Shown one piece after another: positions 1 through 7,821 of a stretch of DNA of 17,091 bases. Positions within the stretch are counted from its first letter, which is position 1. Each line of letters starts with the position of its first letter. The notes beneath the pieces were generated by a model, which had not been told where the DNA came from, did not search any database, and was given only the letters and a program-made list of their open reading frames with translations. This DNA is from Planctomycetota bacterium (lineage in GTDB: Bacteria; Planctomycetota; Phycisphaerae; Phycisphaerales; UBA1924), in assembly GCA_023432465.1 (NCBI GenBank), contig JAEYUO010000104.1, forward strand, positions 1-17,091, read 5' to 3'. The position numbers were made by a program, and so were the translations under genes.

Positions 1-1109
1 CCCGCCACCAGTGCCGCCACATCCGCCAGCTTGTCCGCCATCGCCATCCGCACCACCGCCGCATCCAGCAGCGCGCGACTGCTCGCCGAGTCCCGGCACG
101 CCCGCCGCACGCTGTCGCACACCGCGATCAGGTGCGTCAGCCCCGCCGCATCAAACCCCGCCGCGGCCTTCACCGCCTGCTTGCGCGATTCATCCCCCAG
201 TTCCACGAGGTCCGTGTCCGCCCCGCACGCCGCGATCACCATCAGGTCGCGGAATCGGTCCGCAAGTGTCCCCAACAGTTGCTCCGGCGACACGCCGCGC
301 TGCAGCAGCGCATCGGCGTTCCGCAGCGCGGTCGAAGCCTCGCCGCCCGCGATCGCCTCGACAAGCGCGCCGACAAGCTGGCCGTCCGGCGTCCCCAGAA
401 GCTGCTCCAGCAGCTTCACGCTCAACTTCTTCTCCCCCGCCGCCAGCAGCCGGTCCATCAGGCTCAGTGCATCGCGCATCGAGCCGTTCCCCAGCCGCGC
501 AACCATGTGCACCAACTCCGGTTCCGCCGTCACCTTCTCCCCCTTCAGAACCTCCTTGAGATGCTCGGCGATCTTCGATGTTGCGATGTTCCGGAAGTCA
601 AACCGCTGGCAGCGCGACTGAATCGTCGCCGGAACCTTGTGCGTCTCCGTCGTACACAGAATGAACACCACGTGCTCCGGCGGCTCTTCCATCGTCTTGA
701 GCAGCGCGTTGAACGCCGCCGTCGAGAGCATGTGCACCTCGTCGATGATGTACACCTTCCGCCGGCCCCGCAGCGGGCGATACACGCTGTTGGCGATCAG
801 CTCCCGCGCCTGCTCCACCGAGTTGTTGCTCGCGGCGTCGATCTCGATCACATCCGTATCTTGCCCGCGCATGATCGCCGCCGCGACCTCCGCGTTCTCC
901 TTGCCCTTGTCATCCACGGCGTTCAGCGCACGCGCAAACAACCGCGCCATCGACGTCTTCCCAACGCCGCGCGTCCCCGTGAACAGGTACGCGTGCGCAA
1001 CCCGGTTCTGGTCGATCGCGTTCCGAAGCGTCTGGGCGATGGCCTCCTGGCCAACGACCTCGTCGAACGACTGCGAACGGTAACGGCGGGCGAGAACGGT
1101 GTATGCCAT
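1..1109 (-). CDS. dnaX: DNA polymerase III subunit gamma/tau, N-terminal part (cut by window edge)
   Basis: Clamp-loader ATPase that loads the sliding clamp at the replication fork. The reading frame runs from ATG at 1109-1107 off the left edge (369 codons visible, C-terminus missing). It opens MAYTVLARRYRSQSFDEVVG, the classic DnaX start. Walker A is GTRGVGKT (residues 45-52), Walker B lies in IIDEVHML (121-128), sensor 1 in ILCTTETHK, the arginine finger in QSRC (~164-167) and sensor 2 in GSMRDALSLMD. The four-cysteine zinc module that normally sits between Walker A and the IEIDAAS motif is absent: residues 63-86 are short and contain no cysteine. There is no Shine-Dalgarno; TACACT ends 8 nt before the ATG. 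It is the last visible gene of a minus-strand run, 67 bp after the protease gene. Identification is very secure. Confidence 0.97.
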   Translation of the reverse strand, partial: MAYTVLARRYRSQSFDEVVGQEAIAQTLRNAIDQNRVAHAYLFTGTRGVGKTSMARLFARALNAVDDKGKENAEVAAAIMRGQDTDVIEIDAASNNSVEQARELIANSVYRPLRGRRKVYIIDEVHMLSTAAFNALLKTMEEPPEHVVFILCTTETHKVPATIQSRCQRFDFRNIATSKIAEHLKEVLKGEKVTAEPELVHMVARLGNGSMRDALSLMDRLLAAGEKKLSVKLLEQLLGTPDGQLVGALVEAIAGGEASTALRNADALLQRGVSPEQLLGTLADRFRDLMVIAACGADTDLVELGDESRKQAVKAAAGFDAAGLTHLIAVCDSVRRACRDSASSRALLDAAVVRMAMADKLADVAALVA

Positions 1110-1117
1110 GGAACGCC

Positions 1118-1123
1118 AGTGTA
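1118..1123 (-). promoter_or_regulatory. Candidate -10 box of dnaX (TACACT)
   Basis: TACACT on the minus strand, 8 nt before the dnaX ATG, which has no Shine-Dalgarno. It fits the TANNNT start-proximal pattern of the window, with the loosest spacing of the set. It would give dnaX its own promoter inside the 67-bp gap after the protease gene. Confidence 0.4.
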
Positions 1124-1176
1124 GGTTCTTGGTGGGCCGGCACCTCGTGCCCGCGATCCCCCTCTCCCCCGGCGAC

Positions 1177-2787
1177 CTACCCCGGCTGGCGGATCAGCGT
1201 CAGAACCGACTCCCCGTGCACCTTCCCACGCCGATACGCCACCCGGATCTCCTCCCCGGGCATCCGCTCCCCCACCACGCGGGCAAAGTCATTGAGGTCG
1301 CGCACCGGCTCCCCGTCGATCGCCGTGATCACATCCCGCATCCGCAACCCCGATGCCCGTCCGGACTTGCCTCGCGGCGTGCTGTTCACCACGATCCCGT
1401 CGCCTGTCCCCGGCCCCACATCAAACGGCACATTCGCCATGCCCGGGCGGATCTCCTCCACCACATCCGGCACATCCTTCAGCCATGCCCGGAAGTCCTT
1501 TTCCACTTCCGATGTCGGCTTTCCAAAGACGCTCTCAAACGCCGCACCGCCGGTCGGGTCCGTCCGAAACCCCGTGACATACGCCGTGTACCACTCGCGA
1601 AGCTTGCCGCGGTCCGCCAGGAACATGAAGATCGCGCGGGCCTGCGCGTAGTACGCCAGCGGCTTGGACCCGACAAACCGCCCCTGGTCCATCCCAAACA
1701 GGACTTCCCACGGCATCAGGCTCCCGCCCTTGCCCAGCCGCTTGGCCATGTTCGTCCGCCAGCTCGGCAATGCACGGAACCCTCCCTGCGGCAACGGCTG
1801 GATGTCCTCTACCAAGCTGCACAGCCCCTCCATCACCCACACAGGGTGGCGCTGACCAAGCTGCTCCATGTGCCGCCAGTGCAGCACATGCCAGTACTCA
1901 TGCCGCAGCGTCGATCCCAAATCCATCGCCACCAGCCGCTTCTCATCGTGGCTGTACGCCCCGCCCACACCCTGGCCCGCCGCGCCATACTTCGCCGCGG
2001 CCCACCGCAGATAGTCCGGCCGAGTCGGCAGCACCACCATCACCCACGGAGGCTGCCGCCCCGGTCGGCCGGCTTCGTCTCCCGGCCGCCCAGCCGCCTC
2101 AGCCACAGCATCCCTGCCCGTGCGCCATGGCTCCTCCTCGGGCAGCACCAGCTCGTTCCACCACGTCGTCAGGTCCCCGAGTTCCGCCTTGGCCTGCGCG
2201 AAGATCGCCGGATCAAACGCGCTGATATACGCCAGCCGCAGCGTCTCATCCTTCTCAAAGAGATACGGCTTGCCCGGCGTGCCGCGAAACAGCTTCTTCG
2301 CAGCCTCAAGCTGCGCATCCACACGCGAGTCGATGATCCGGTCCCACCCCTGCACAATCGCCTGATACGTCTCCGTCTCTCGCAGCTTCCGCAGATCAGG
2401 ATCGGTCAGAAGCACGTTCAGATCGCTGAACCCCTCGACAACCGACCGCTGCAGCGCGGCCTCCGCCTCCGCAATCTTGCCCCGCATCGACAGCACGCAC
2501 GCGAAGTTGTACCACGGCACGAAGTTCTGGCTGTCCCCCGCTGTCCACGCCCGCAGCGACTCCTCCGCGCCATCCAGGTCCCCCCGCCGCATCGCCCGCA
2601 AGAACTCCGACTCATACTGCTCGCGTGTCCGCGCAGGCCGCGTTTCCTCCGGCTGCATCGCGACAGGCGATGCCCCCGCCGGTGCCGGGGGCGCATCGGC
2701 CCTTCCCGCGCCCGTACCCATTGCGACACCGTGCCCCATGACGGCGGCAAGGGCAATCACGTGGCATTTCAGCGCTCGAGTGGACAT
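1177..2787 (-). CDS. Exported zinc metalloprotease-like protein with TPR-like N-terminus and C-terminal PDZ domain
   Basis: A 536-residue protein, read from the ATG at 2787-2785, which begins MSTRALKCHVIALAAVMG, a plausible export signal; a GAGG sits just upstream. The frame is open to 2868, but that start would run into purN. Residues ~56-123 look like a tetratricopeptide pair (NFACVLSMRGKIAEAEAALQ). Residues 296-300 are HEYWH, the HExxH zinc site, and E320 in WVMEGLCSLVE is a good third ligand, as in gluzincins of the peptidase MA/DUF1570 kind common in planctomycetes. Residues ~455-535 form a PDZ-like domain (GLRMRDVITAIDGEPVRDLNDF). It probably acts in the periplasm; the substrate is unknown. 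It lies 67 bp after purN and 67 bp before dnaX, with no obvious functional link to either. Confidence 0.85.
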   Translation of the reverse strand: MSTRALKCHVIALAAVMGHGVAMGTGAGRADAPPAPAGASPVAMQPEETRPARTREQYESEFLRAMRRGDLDGAEESLRAWTAGDSQNFVPWYNFACVLSMRGKIAEAEAALQRSVVEGFSDLNVLLTDPDLRKLRETETYQAIVQGWDRIIDSRVDAQLEAAKKLFRGTPGKPYLFEKDETLRLAYISAFDPAIFAQAKAELGDLTTWWNELVLPEEEPWRTGRDAVAEAAGRPGDEAGRPGRQPPWVMVVLPTRPDYLRWAAAKYGAAGQGVGGAYSHDEKRLVAMDLGSTLRHEYWHVLHWRHMEQLGQRHPVWVMEGLCSLVEDIQPLPQGGFRALPSWRTNMAKRLGKGGSLMPWEVLFGMDQGRFVGSKPLAYYAQARAIFMFLADRGKLREWYTAYVTGFRTDPTGGAAFESVFGKPTSEVEKDFRAWLKDVPDVVEEIRPGMANVPFDVGPGTGDGIVVNSTPRGKSGRASGLRMRDVITAIDGEPVRDLNDFARVVGERMPGEEIRVAYRRGKVHGESVLTLIRQPG

Positions 2788-2854
2788 CAACCTCGCCCCG
2801 ATCACCACACATCGACACCCGCGCCCGCGGCCGCATGCGGCGGGCATCCTCCCG

Positions 2855-3478
2855 TCACGGGTTCTCACCCACTCTTACGCGGCCGGAAATCAAGAGTTCC
2901 AGCGCACGCGGATACACGACCCGCTCCAGCTCAAACACCCGGTCCGCCAGTGTCTGCGCCGTATCCCCCGGCAGAACCGGGCATGTTTCCTGAAGCACGA
3001 TCGGACCGCGGTCATACTCCGAATCGCACAGGTGCACCGTGCACCCGCTCACCCGAACCCCGGAATCGATCACCGCCTGATGCACCTTCAACCCATACAT
3101 CCCCGGCCCGCCAAACGCGGGCAACAGCGCGGGGTGGATGTTCACCACCCGACCCTCATACCCACGCGGGATCGCGACCCGACGCAGATACCCCGCCAGC
3201 ACCACCCAATCGACGCCAGCCAGCAGCGCCGCCAGCCGCTCCGGCGCGATCTCCCCCGGTTCGACAACCGTCTCCACGCCCCGTGCGCGGGCGATCTCCG
3301 CGCCCGTGCACTCGCGCGAGGCAATCACCCGCACGATCCGTGCGTGCAGCTTCCCCGCATCGATCTGCTCAAACAAGTTCGACAGCGTCCGCCCCGAGCC
3401 CGACAGCAAGACCGCCAGCCCCGCCCTTGCGGCGGTGCCGCCCTGTCCACTCTTCGCATCCTCGCCGCCCGGCTTCAC
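2855..3478 (-). CDS. purN: Phosphoribosylglycinamide formyltransferase (GAR transformylase)
   Basis: Transfers a formyl group from 10-formyltetrahydrofolate to glycinamide ribonucleotide, the third step of purine synthesis. It has 207 residues, normal for PurN. The phosphate-binding loop is LLSGSGRTLSNL (residues ~24-35). NIHPALLPAFGG carries the catalytic N113 and H115, and the SGCTVHLCDSEYDRGPI block supplies D156. The start chosen is GTG at 3478-3476, which overlaps the TGA of the upstream STAS gene as GTGA and has AAGGCGG upstream, so translation is probably coupled. The frame is open further upstream, but that stretch is an alanine/glycine-rich shadow of the STAS gene. The loop GSGRTLSNL differs slightly from the usual SGxGSNLQ, without loss of catalytic residues. 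Confidence 0.95.
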   Translation of the reverse strand: MKPGGEDAKSGQGGTAARAGLAVLLSGSGRTLSNLFEQIDAGKLHARIVRVIASRECTGAEIARARGVETVVEPGEIAPERLAALLAGVDWVVLAGYLRRVAIPRGYEGRVVNIHPALLPAFGGPGMYGLKVHQAVIDSGVRVSGCTVHLCDSEYDRGPIVLQETCPVLPGDTAQTLADRVFELERVVYPRALELLISGRVRVGENP

Positions 3479-3825
3479 ACGACCGCCTTGAGCGCGGCGT
3501 TCTTGTCCGGCACAATCTTCAGCACCTTGTGCAGGTGCGTGAGCTGCAGCAACTGAACCAGATCCGGCCGCAGGCAGCAGATCACCAGCGCGCCCCCGCT
3601 CGACTTGGCCTTCTTGTGCACCGACACCAGCAGCCCCAGCCCCATCGATGCCACCATCGTCACCTCGGTCATGTCCAGCACGATTCTCCACCCCCGCGAG
3701 GGTGCAAGGCCGTCGATCTCCTGCTCAAGGACCTGCGCCTCGCGAGCGCCGATCTTCTCGCAGCGCACCGTGCCCACAAGCAGGCTGACATGATCACCGA
3801 CGGCGAGGAAGGACGATTCGGACAT
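3475..3825 (-). CDS. STAS-domain protein (anti-anti-sigma-like)
   Basis: A 116-residue single STAS domain of the SpoIIAA/RsbV type. The hallmark stretch DMTEVTMVASMGLGLLVSVH (residues 51-70) matches the Dxsxvxf-x-S-x-GLG consensus and keeps the serine (S60) that is phosphorylated by partner-switching kinases in this family. No cognate anti-sigma kinase or phosphatase is nearby, so the partner is unknown. It lies 24 nt after the thioesterase gene and overlaps purN by 4 nt. TACCAT ends 6 nt before its ATG and no Shine-Dalgarno is seen, so it may also have its own leaderless transcript. The domain assignment is firm; the regulatory role is inferred. Confidence 0.88.
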   Translation of the reverse strand: MSESSFLAVGDHVSLLVGTVRCEKIGAREAQVLEQEIDGLAPSRGWRIVLDMTEVTMVASMGLGLLVSVHKKAKSSGGALVICCLRPDLVQLLQLTHLHKVLKIVPDKNAALKAVV

Positions 3826-3831
3826 GCCCGC

Positions 3832-3837
3832 ATGGTA
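3832..3837 (-). promoter_or_regulatory. Candidate leaderless -10 box of the STAS gene (TACCAT)
   Basis: TACCAT on the minus strand followed by exactly 6 nt and the ATG at 3825. It lies in the 24-bp gap after the thioesterase gene. No Shine-Dalgarno precedes this start. Confidence 0.45.
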
Positions 3838-3849
3838 GCAAAACCAGCC

Positions 3850-4275
3850 TCATGCCGACGGATAGTGAATCGTCGGCGACGACTTGAACGGCACCGGCCG
3901 ACCATCCGGCCCCACGCTCACCAGCGTCATCTGGGCCTCCGTCACCGCCACGACCTCCCCGGTCTCGAACCGCTCCGCCTCCACCTCCACCTTCACGGTC
4001 ACGCTGCTTGTTCCCGCCCGCACCGTCGTCGCGTAGAACGACACCACATCCCCCAGATGCACCGCCTTCTTGAACTCCACACGGTCCATCGCCACCGTGA
4101 CCCAGCGGTGCATCCCGTGCCGCCGGACCTCCACAAACCCCGCCTGGTCGATGTAACTCAGGATCACCCCCCCGAAGATCGTCCCGTACGCGTTGGTGTC
4201 CTTGGGCATCGTGACCACACGCAGCGCGGGGCAGCATCGCTCGTGAGACGGGGGCGAGGGGGGCACGGTCGTCAT
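3850..4275 (-). CDS. Acyl-CoA thioesterase, hotdog fold (YciA/BFIT type)
   Basis: A 141-residue hotdog-fold thioesterase that would hydrolyse acyl-CoA to free acid and CoA in the cytoplasm. The signature TNAYGTIFGGVILSYIDQAG (residues ~27-46) is the YciA-family helix with its catalytic aspartate (D43); VAMDRVEFKKAVHLGDVVSF follows, the second family block. The start at 4275 was chosen because TACGCT ends 5 nt upstream; an upstream ATG at 4302 is possible but adds only a non-conserved stretch. The first ~20 residues are proline-rich and poorly conserved. It is the first gene of the minus-strand run ending in dnaX and is divergent from the DinB-like gene across 47 bp. The chain length of its substrate cannot be told. 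Confidence 0.88.
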   Translation of the reverse strand: MTTVPPSPPSHERCCPALRVVTMPKDTNAYGTIFGGVILSYIDQAGFVEVRRHGMHRWVTVAMDRVEFKKAVHLGDVVSFYATTVRAGTSSVTVKVEVEAERFETGEVVAVTEAQMTLVSVGPDGRPVPFKSSPTIHYPSA

Positions 4276-4280
4276 GCCTG

Positions 4281-4286
4281 AGCGTA
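4281..4286 (-). promoter_or_regulatory. Candidate leaderless -10 box of the thioesterase gene (TACGCT)
   Basis: TACGCT on the minus strand, 5 nt before the ATG at 4275. It shares the 47-bp divergent gap with the plus-strand hexamer at 4312-4317. Confidence 0.5.
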
Positions 4287-4311
4287 TCCGGCCTCCAACC
4301 ACCAGCGCGTG

Positions 4312-4317
4312 TACCGT
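4312..4317 (+). promoter_or_regulatory. Candidate leaderless -10 box of the DinB-like gene (TACCGT)
   Basis: TACCGT followed by 5 nt and the ATG at 4323. It is divergent from the thioesterase hexamer and only 25 bp from it, so the two promoters would have overlapping upstream elements. Confidence 0.5.
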
Positions 4318-4322
4318 TGCTC

Positions 4323-4937
4323 ATGGCCGCCACCCACGATCTCCCGCCAAAGCCCGCCCTCGAGACCTTCATCGCCCTGCCCGATACCGAGCTCCTCGCA
4401 CGCTACCGCCGCGGCGTAGAGAACTTCGATCGCCGCATGTTCGACCTCAGCCCCGAGCAGCTCGATGCCGCATTCCTCCCTGAGGCCGGCGTCGGCCGCT
4501 GGCCTGTCCGGGTCCTGCTCGGCCACCTCGCCGATGCCGAGCTTGCCTTCGTCCACCGCATGCGCCGCACCGCGGCGGAGGACAACCCCATGCACTCCGC
4601 GTGGGACGAAGACGCCTTCATCGACTCCGGTCTCTATGGCACCCAGGGCGCGGACGGCCGCCACACCGGCCCGCTGCACCCCATCGCCGGCTACGTCGCC
4701 GTCATCCACACCCTCCGGCGCTGGCACGCCGACTGGCTCGCCACGCTCACGCCGCAGCAATGGCAGCGCAAGTGCCTCCACGCGGTCCGCGGCGAACAAA
4801 CACTCCGGATCATCTGCAACTACGCCACATGGCACCTCGAACACCACGCCTGGTTCCTCAAGGCCAAGCTGGACAAGATGCTCCCGACCGCACCCGCGCA
4901 CGCCCACCAGCCCCACGCGCGCCCCCTGACCACGTAG
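4323..4937 (+). CDS. DinB/YfiT-like four-helix protein, putative metal-dependent
   Basis: A 204-residue protein of the DinB superfamily, related to YfiT and BstA proteins that often act as metal-dependent thiol-conjugating enzymes. The family pattern is visible: GRWPVRVLLGHLADAE (H68) for the first metal histidine and TWHLEHHAWF (H171, H175) for the second and third near the C-terminus, with a RTAAEDNPMHSAWDEDAF loop between. The ATG at 4323 is preferred over the TTG at 4317 because TACCGT ends 5 nt before it. The C-terminal ~15 residues are a disordered histidine/proline tail. nadB follows after 12 nt, so the two are probably co-transcribed. The actual substrate is unknown. Confidence 0.82.
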   Translation: MAATHDLPPKPALETFIALPDTELLARYRRGVENFDRRMFDLSPEQLDAAFLPEAGVGRWPVRVLLGHLADAELAFVHRMRRTAAEDNPMHSAWDEDAFIDSGLYGTQGADGRHTGPLHPIAGYVAVIHTLRRWHADWLATLTPQQWQRKCLHAVRGEQTLRIICNYATWHLEHHAWFLKAKLDKMLPTAPAHAHQPHARPLTT

Positions 4938-4949
4938 GATTCTCCGGCG

Positions 4950-6686
4950 ATGCACCAGATCTTCGATCAGCGCCGGTACCTCATCCCCTTCCGGTCATCT
5001 CTCCTCCCGCAGATCTTCACCGATGTGCTGGTGATCGGCACGGGCGTCGCCGGGCTCCGCGCGGCCATCGCCGCGGCCGAGGCCGGACGCGAGGTCATCC
5101 TCGTCACCAAGACCCCCGATGCCGGCGAGGATTCCAACACCGCCTGGGCCCAGGGCGGCATCGCCGCCGTCATCGATGCCGCCGACTCCACCGACTCGCA
5201 CATCGACGACACGCTCGCCGCCGGCGCGGATCTGTGTGATGAACCCGCCGTCCGGCAGATCGTGACCTCCGGCCCCGCCCGCATCCGCGAGCTCATCGAC
5301 TGGGGCATGAAGTTCGACCTCAAGTCCGGCGCACTCGCCCTCGGCCAGGAGGGCGCGCACTCCCGCCCCCGCATCCTCCACGCCGATGGCGATGCCACCG
5401 GGCGCGAGCTCGCCCGATGCTTGCTCGCCAAGGCACAGTCTCTCCCGGGCGTTCGCGTCTTCACATCCTGCTTCGCGCTCGACCTTGTCGCCCCCTCCGC
5501 CGAGCCCGGCTCGCCCGTCATGGGCGCGATCACGCACCACCCCCGTCACGGCCTGCAGGTCATCTGGGCCCGCGCAACCATCCTCGCCGCCGGCGGCGCA
5601 GGGATGATCTATCGCGAGACCACCAACCCCCGCGCCGCCACCGCCGATGGCCTGGCCATGGCCTATCGCGCCGGCGCCGCAGTCGCCGACCTCGCCTTCA
5701 TCCAGTTCCACCCCACCACCCTCTATCTCGCCGGTCGCCCGCGGTCACTCATCACCGAGGCGATCCGCGGCGAGGGCGCACTCCTGCTCGATCAATCCGG
5801 CCATCGCTTCATGCCCGATGTCCACCCGATGGCCGAGCTCGCCCCGCGCGATGTCGTCAGCCTCGCGATCGTCGATCGCCTCGCCACCCGCGGCGGCACC
5901 CACGTCTTCCTCGATGTCCGCCACCTCACGGACTTCGCCGCCCGCTTCCCCGGAATCCACAAGCTCCTCGCCTCGGTCGACCTCGACCCCGCCAAGGACC
6001 TCATCCCCGTCAACCCCGCCGCCCACTACACCATCGGCGGCGTCGTCACCGACCTCCGCGCGCGCACCTCCGTCCCCGGCCTCTACGCCGTCGGCGAGGT
6101 CTCCTGCACCGGCCTCCACGGCGCCAACCGTCTCGCCAGCAACTCCCTCCTCGAGGGCCTGGTCATGGGCGAAATCGCAGGGCGCGAAGCCGCCGCCGAT
6201 GCCGCGCCGCGCGACGCTGCATCACGCCAGGATTCCAACGGTGCTTCCCCGGCCACTGCGTGGAAGTCCGGCATCCCCCCCGCGCCCGTGCCCATCATCA
6301 GCGACATCCGCCCCTCCGATCACGGCGATATCGACCTGGCGGATGTCCGCTCCTCGCTGCGCTCGGCCATGTGGCGAAACGCCGGCGTCAAGCGCTCCGG
6401 CCCACGCCTGGCCGATGTCCGCGACATGATCGACTTCTGGGCCCGCTACACCCTCGACAAGATCTTCGATGCCCCCGAAGGCTGGCAGACCCAGAATCTC
6501 CTCCTCGTCGCCGCACTCATCGCCCGCTCCGCGCACTGGCGGTGCGAATCCCGCGGCTGTCACACCAGAACCGACCACCCCGCGCCCATCGAACAGTTCC
6601 ACATCCACGACCACTGGCGCCGAGGCGACTCGCAGCCCGCCCTCGTCCCCGTCGACGCCCGCCGCTCCGAGCCTCAGACAACATGA
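4950..6686 (+). CDS. nadB: L-aspartate oxidase
   Basis: FAD enzyme oxidising L-aspartate to iminoaspartate, the first step of de novo NAD synthesis (its partner NadA is not in the window). It has 578 residues. The FAD-binding Rossmann motif is VIGTGVAGLRAA (residues 28-39). The family blocks SNTAWAQGGIAAV, FHPTTLY (H254), EAIRGEGALL, ELAPRDVVSLAI (R300) and HYTIGGVVTD (H359) are all present and supply the residues known to bind dicarboxylate in NadB. The carboxy-terminal SRGCHTRTDHP is the NadB form of a block that distinguishes it less well from fumarate reductase flavoproteins, but the overall pattern favours NadB. Residues ~415-450 form an alanine/proline-rich linker longer than usual. The stop overlaps the next start as ATGA. 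Confidence 0.95.
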   Translation: MHQIFDQRRYLIPFRSSLLPQIFTDVLVIGTGVAGLRAAIAAAEAGREVILVTKTPDAGEDSNTAWAQGGIAAVIDAADSTDSHIDDTLAAGADLCDEPAVRQIVTSGPARIRELIDWGMKFDLKSGALALGQEGAHSRPRILHADGDATGRELARCLLAKAQSLPGVRVFTSCFALDLVAPSAEPGSPVMGAITHHPRHGLQVIWARATILAAGGAGMIYRETTNPRAATADGLAMAYRAGAAVADLAFIQFHPTTLYLAGRPRSLITEAIRGEGALLLDQSGHRFMPDVHPMAELAPRDVVSLAIVDRLATRGGTHVFLDVRHLTDFAARFPGIHKLLASVDLDPAKDLIPVNPAAHYTIGGVVTDLRARTSVPGLYAVGEVSCTGLHGANRLASNSLLEGLVMGEIAGREAAADAAPRDAASRQDSNGASPATAWKSGIPPAPVPIISDIRPSDHGDIDLADVRSSLRSAMWRNAGVKRSGPRLADVRDMIDFWARYTLDKIFDAPEGWQTQNLLLVAALIARSAHWRCESRGCHTRTDHPAPIEQFHIHDHWRRGDSQPALVPVDARRSEPQTT

Positions 6687-7288
6687 CCCCCCCGCCCCGC
6701 ATACCACCGCTCCGCCCAGCCGCTCCGCTCGCCGCGGCGTTCGGCCTGGCTCTGCTCGTGCTCGCCGCCTGCACACCCCAGGAACGTGTCACGCAGTACA
6801 AGCCCTTCTTCACGGGCCTCTCCGGAGCCCAGTTCAACACGCAGCCCGTTGATGCCGAGAGCTCCAGCTACGCGGACCCCACCGCCACCCCCGACGGCCG
6901 CATCGTCATCAACAACCCCGATGGTTCACGCACCCTGCTTTGCCGCTCCGTCCGCTCGCTGATGTCCCACATCGAGCGCGAGCTCGATGAAGAGAACTCC
7001 GACATCATCATCAAGCAGCTCATCAGCAAACGCACGATCGAGGAGTTCGAGGGCCGCGGCGAGTCCCCGGCGGCCATCATCGACTTCCTTCAGAAACACC
7101 GCCGCGACATCGCCATGTTCTTCGCCCGCATGCCCATGGCCGAGCGCTCCCCGACGGTCATCCTCAAGCAGCCCGGCAACGGCGTCTGGGTTCTCCAGCT
7201 CACCGGCGCGGCCTCGGAGGACATCCGCTTCACCAAGCTCTGGGTGGTGATGGAACGCGGAAGCTGGAAGTTCTACTGGGTCACCTGA
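6683..7288 (+). CDS. Predicted lipoprotein of unknown function
   Basis: A 201-residue protein that I do not recognise. The N-terminus is a proline-rich head, a hydrophobic stretch (residues ~14-29) and the lipobox LAAC with C30 as the lipidated cysteine, so it is probably anchored in the inner or outer membrane. The mature part contains a soluble alpha-helical region (SLMSHIERELDEENSDIIIK, then EFEGRGESPAAIIDFLQKHR) and ends in a beta-rich domain closing with GSWKFYWVT, the kind of ending seen in SnoaL/DUF4878-like folds where a phenotype is tested against a small ligand pocket; this is only a resemblance. Translation is coupled to nadB by the ATGA overlap. Its stop is only 4 bp from that of kdsC on the other strand. 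Confidence 0.8.
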   Translation: MTPPPRIPPLRPAAPLAAAFGLALLVLAACTPQERVTQYKPFFTGLSGAQFNTQPVDAESSSYADPTATPDGRIVINNPDGSRTLLCRSVRSLMSHIERELDEENSDIIIKQLISKRTIEEFEGRGESPAAIIDFLQKHRRDIAMFFARMPMAERSPTVILKQPGNGVWVLQLTGAASEDIRFTKLWVVMERGSWKFYWVT

Positions 7289-7292
7289 ATCG

Positions 7293-7802
7293 TCATGCGA
7301 ACGCCGCGACCGCTTGCTCGCGCAGCCCGTTGAGCGCAAGCAGGTGCTCCACCGCCTCCCGCACGGCCCCGCGTCCGCCCCGTGTCACCGTCACAAACTT
7401 CGCGATCGCCTTGAGCTCCGGCGCTCCGTCCGCAACAACGATCGGAAACCCCACGATCCGCATCGCCGGAAGATCGGGCCAATCGTCGCCGATGAACGCC
7501 GACGCCGACAGCGGCACCCCGCAATCCGCCGCCAGCTTCGTCATCCCCGCGCTTTTGTCCTTGCACCCCTGCACCACGTGCCGCACACCCAGCTCCCGCA
7601 TCCGGTGCTCAACCGCCTTCCCCGCGCGCCGCGTGATGATGCCCACGTGCAGCCCAAGCCGAAGCCACGTCGTGATCGCCAGCCCATCCTTCACATTGAA
7701 CCGCTTGGTCTCGCGCCCGTCATCGTCGATCAAAATCGACCCGTCCGTGAGGACGCCGTCCACATCGAGGGCAAGCAACTGAACCGGATAGTTCTCCGCC
7801 AT
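7293..7802 (-). CDS. kdsC: 3-deoxy-D-manno-octulosonate 8-phosphate phosphatase
   Basis: HAD-family phosphatase that removes phosphate from Kdo-8-phosphate on the route to the Kdo of lipopolysaccharide. It has 169 residues, typical of the small capless KdsC. The nucleophile motif is LDVDGVLTDG (D13 and D15), followed by RFNVKDGLAI, a hallmark of KdsC; motif II is IITRR (T57), K83 fits motif III and GDDWPD (residues 105-110) is motif IV. It lies 19 nt after kdsD on the same strand, so the two Kdo genes are an operon. The start has no clear Shine-Dalgarno and no TANNNT hexamer, which fits co-transcription with kdsD. Confidence 0.95.
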   Translation of the reverse strand: MAENYPVQLLALDVDGVLTDGSILIDDDGRETKRFNVKDGLAITTWLRLGLHVGIITRRAGKAVEHRMRELGVRHVVQGCKDKSAGMTKLAADCGVPLSASAFIGDDWPDLPAMRIVGFPIVVADGAPELKAIAKFVTVTRGGRGAVREAVEHLLALNGLREQAVAAFA

Positions 7803-7821
7803 GCTGCATTCTGCTTTCGTC

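Noticed and set aside
3479..3691. N-terminal extension of PurN to the ATG at 3691
   Set aside because: It would overlap the STAS gene almost entirely and is low-complexity; the GTG at 3478 gives a normal-length PurN with a coupled start.
1099..4281. A 1060-codon open frame on the plus strand opposite the minus-strand run
   Set aside because: It lies antisense to five recognisable genes and reads as low-complexity Arg/His/Pro. Long antisense frames are expected in DNA with GC-rich third codon positions.
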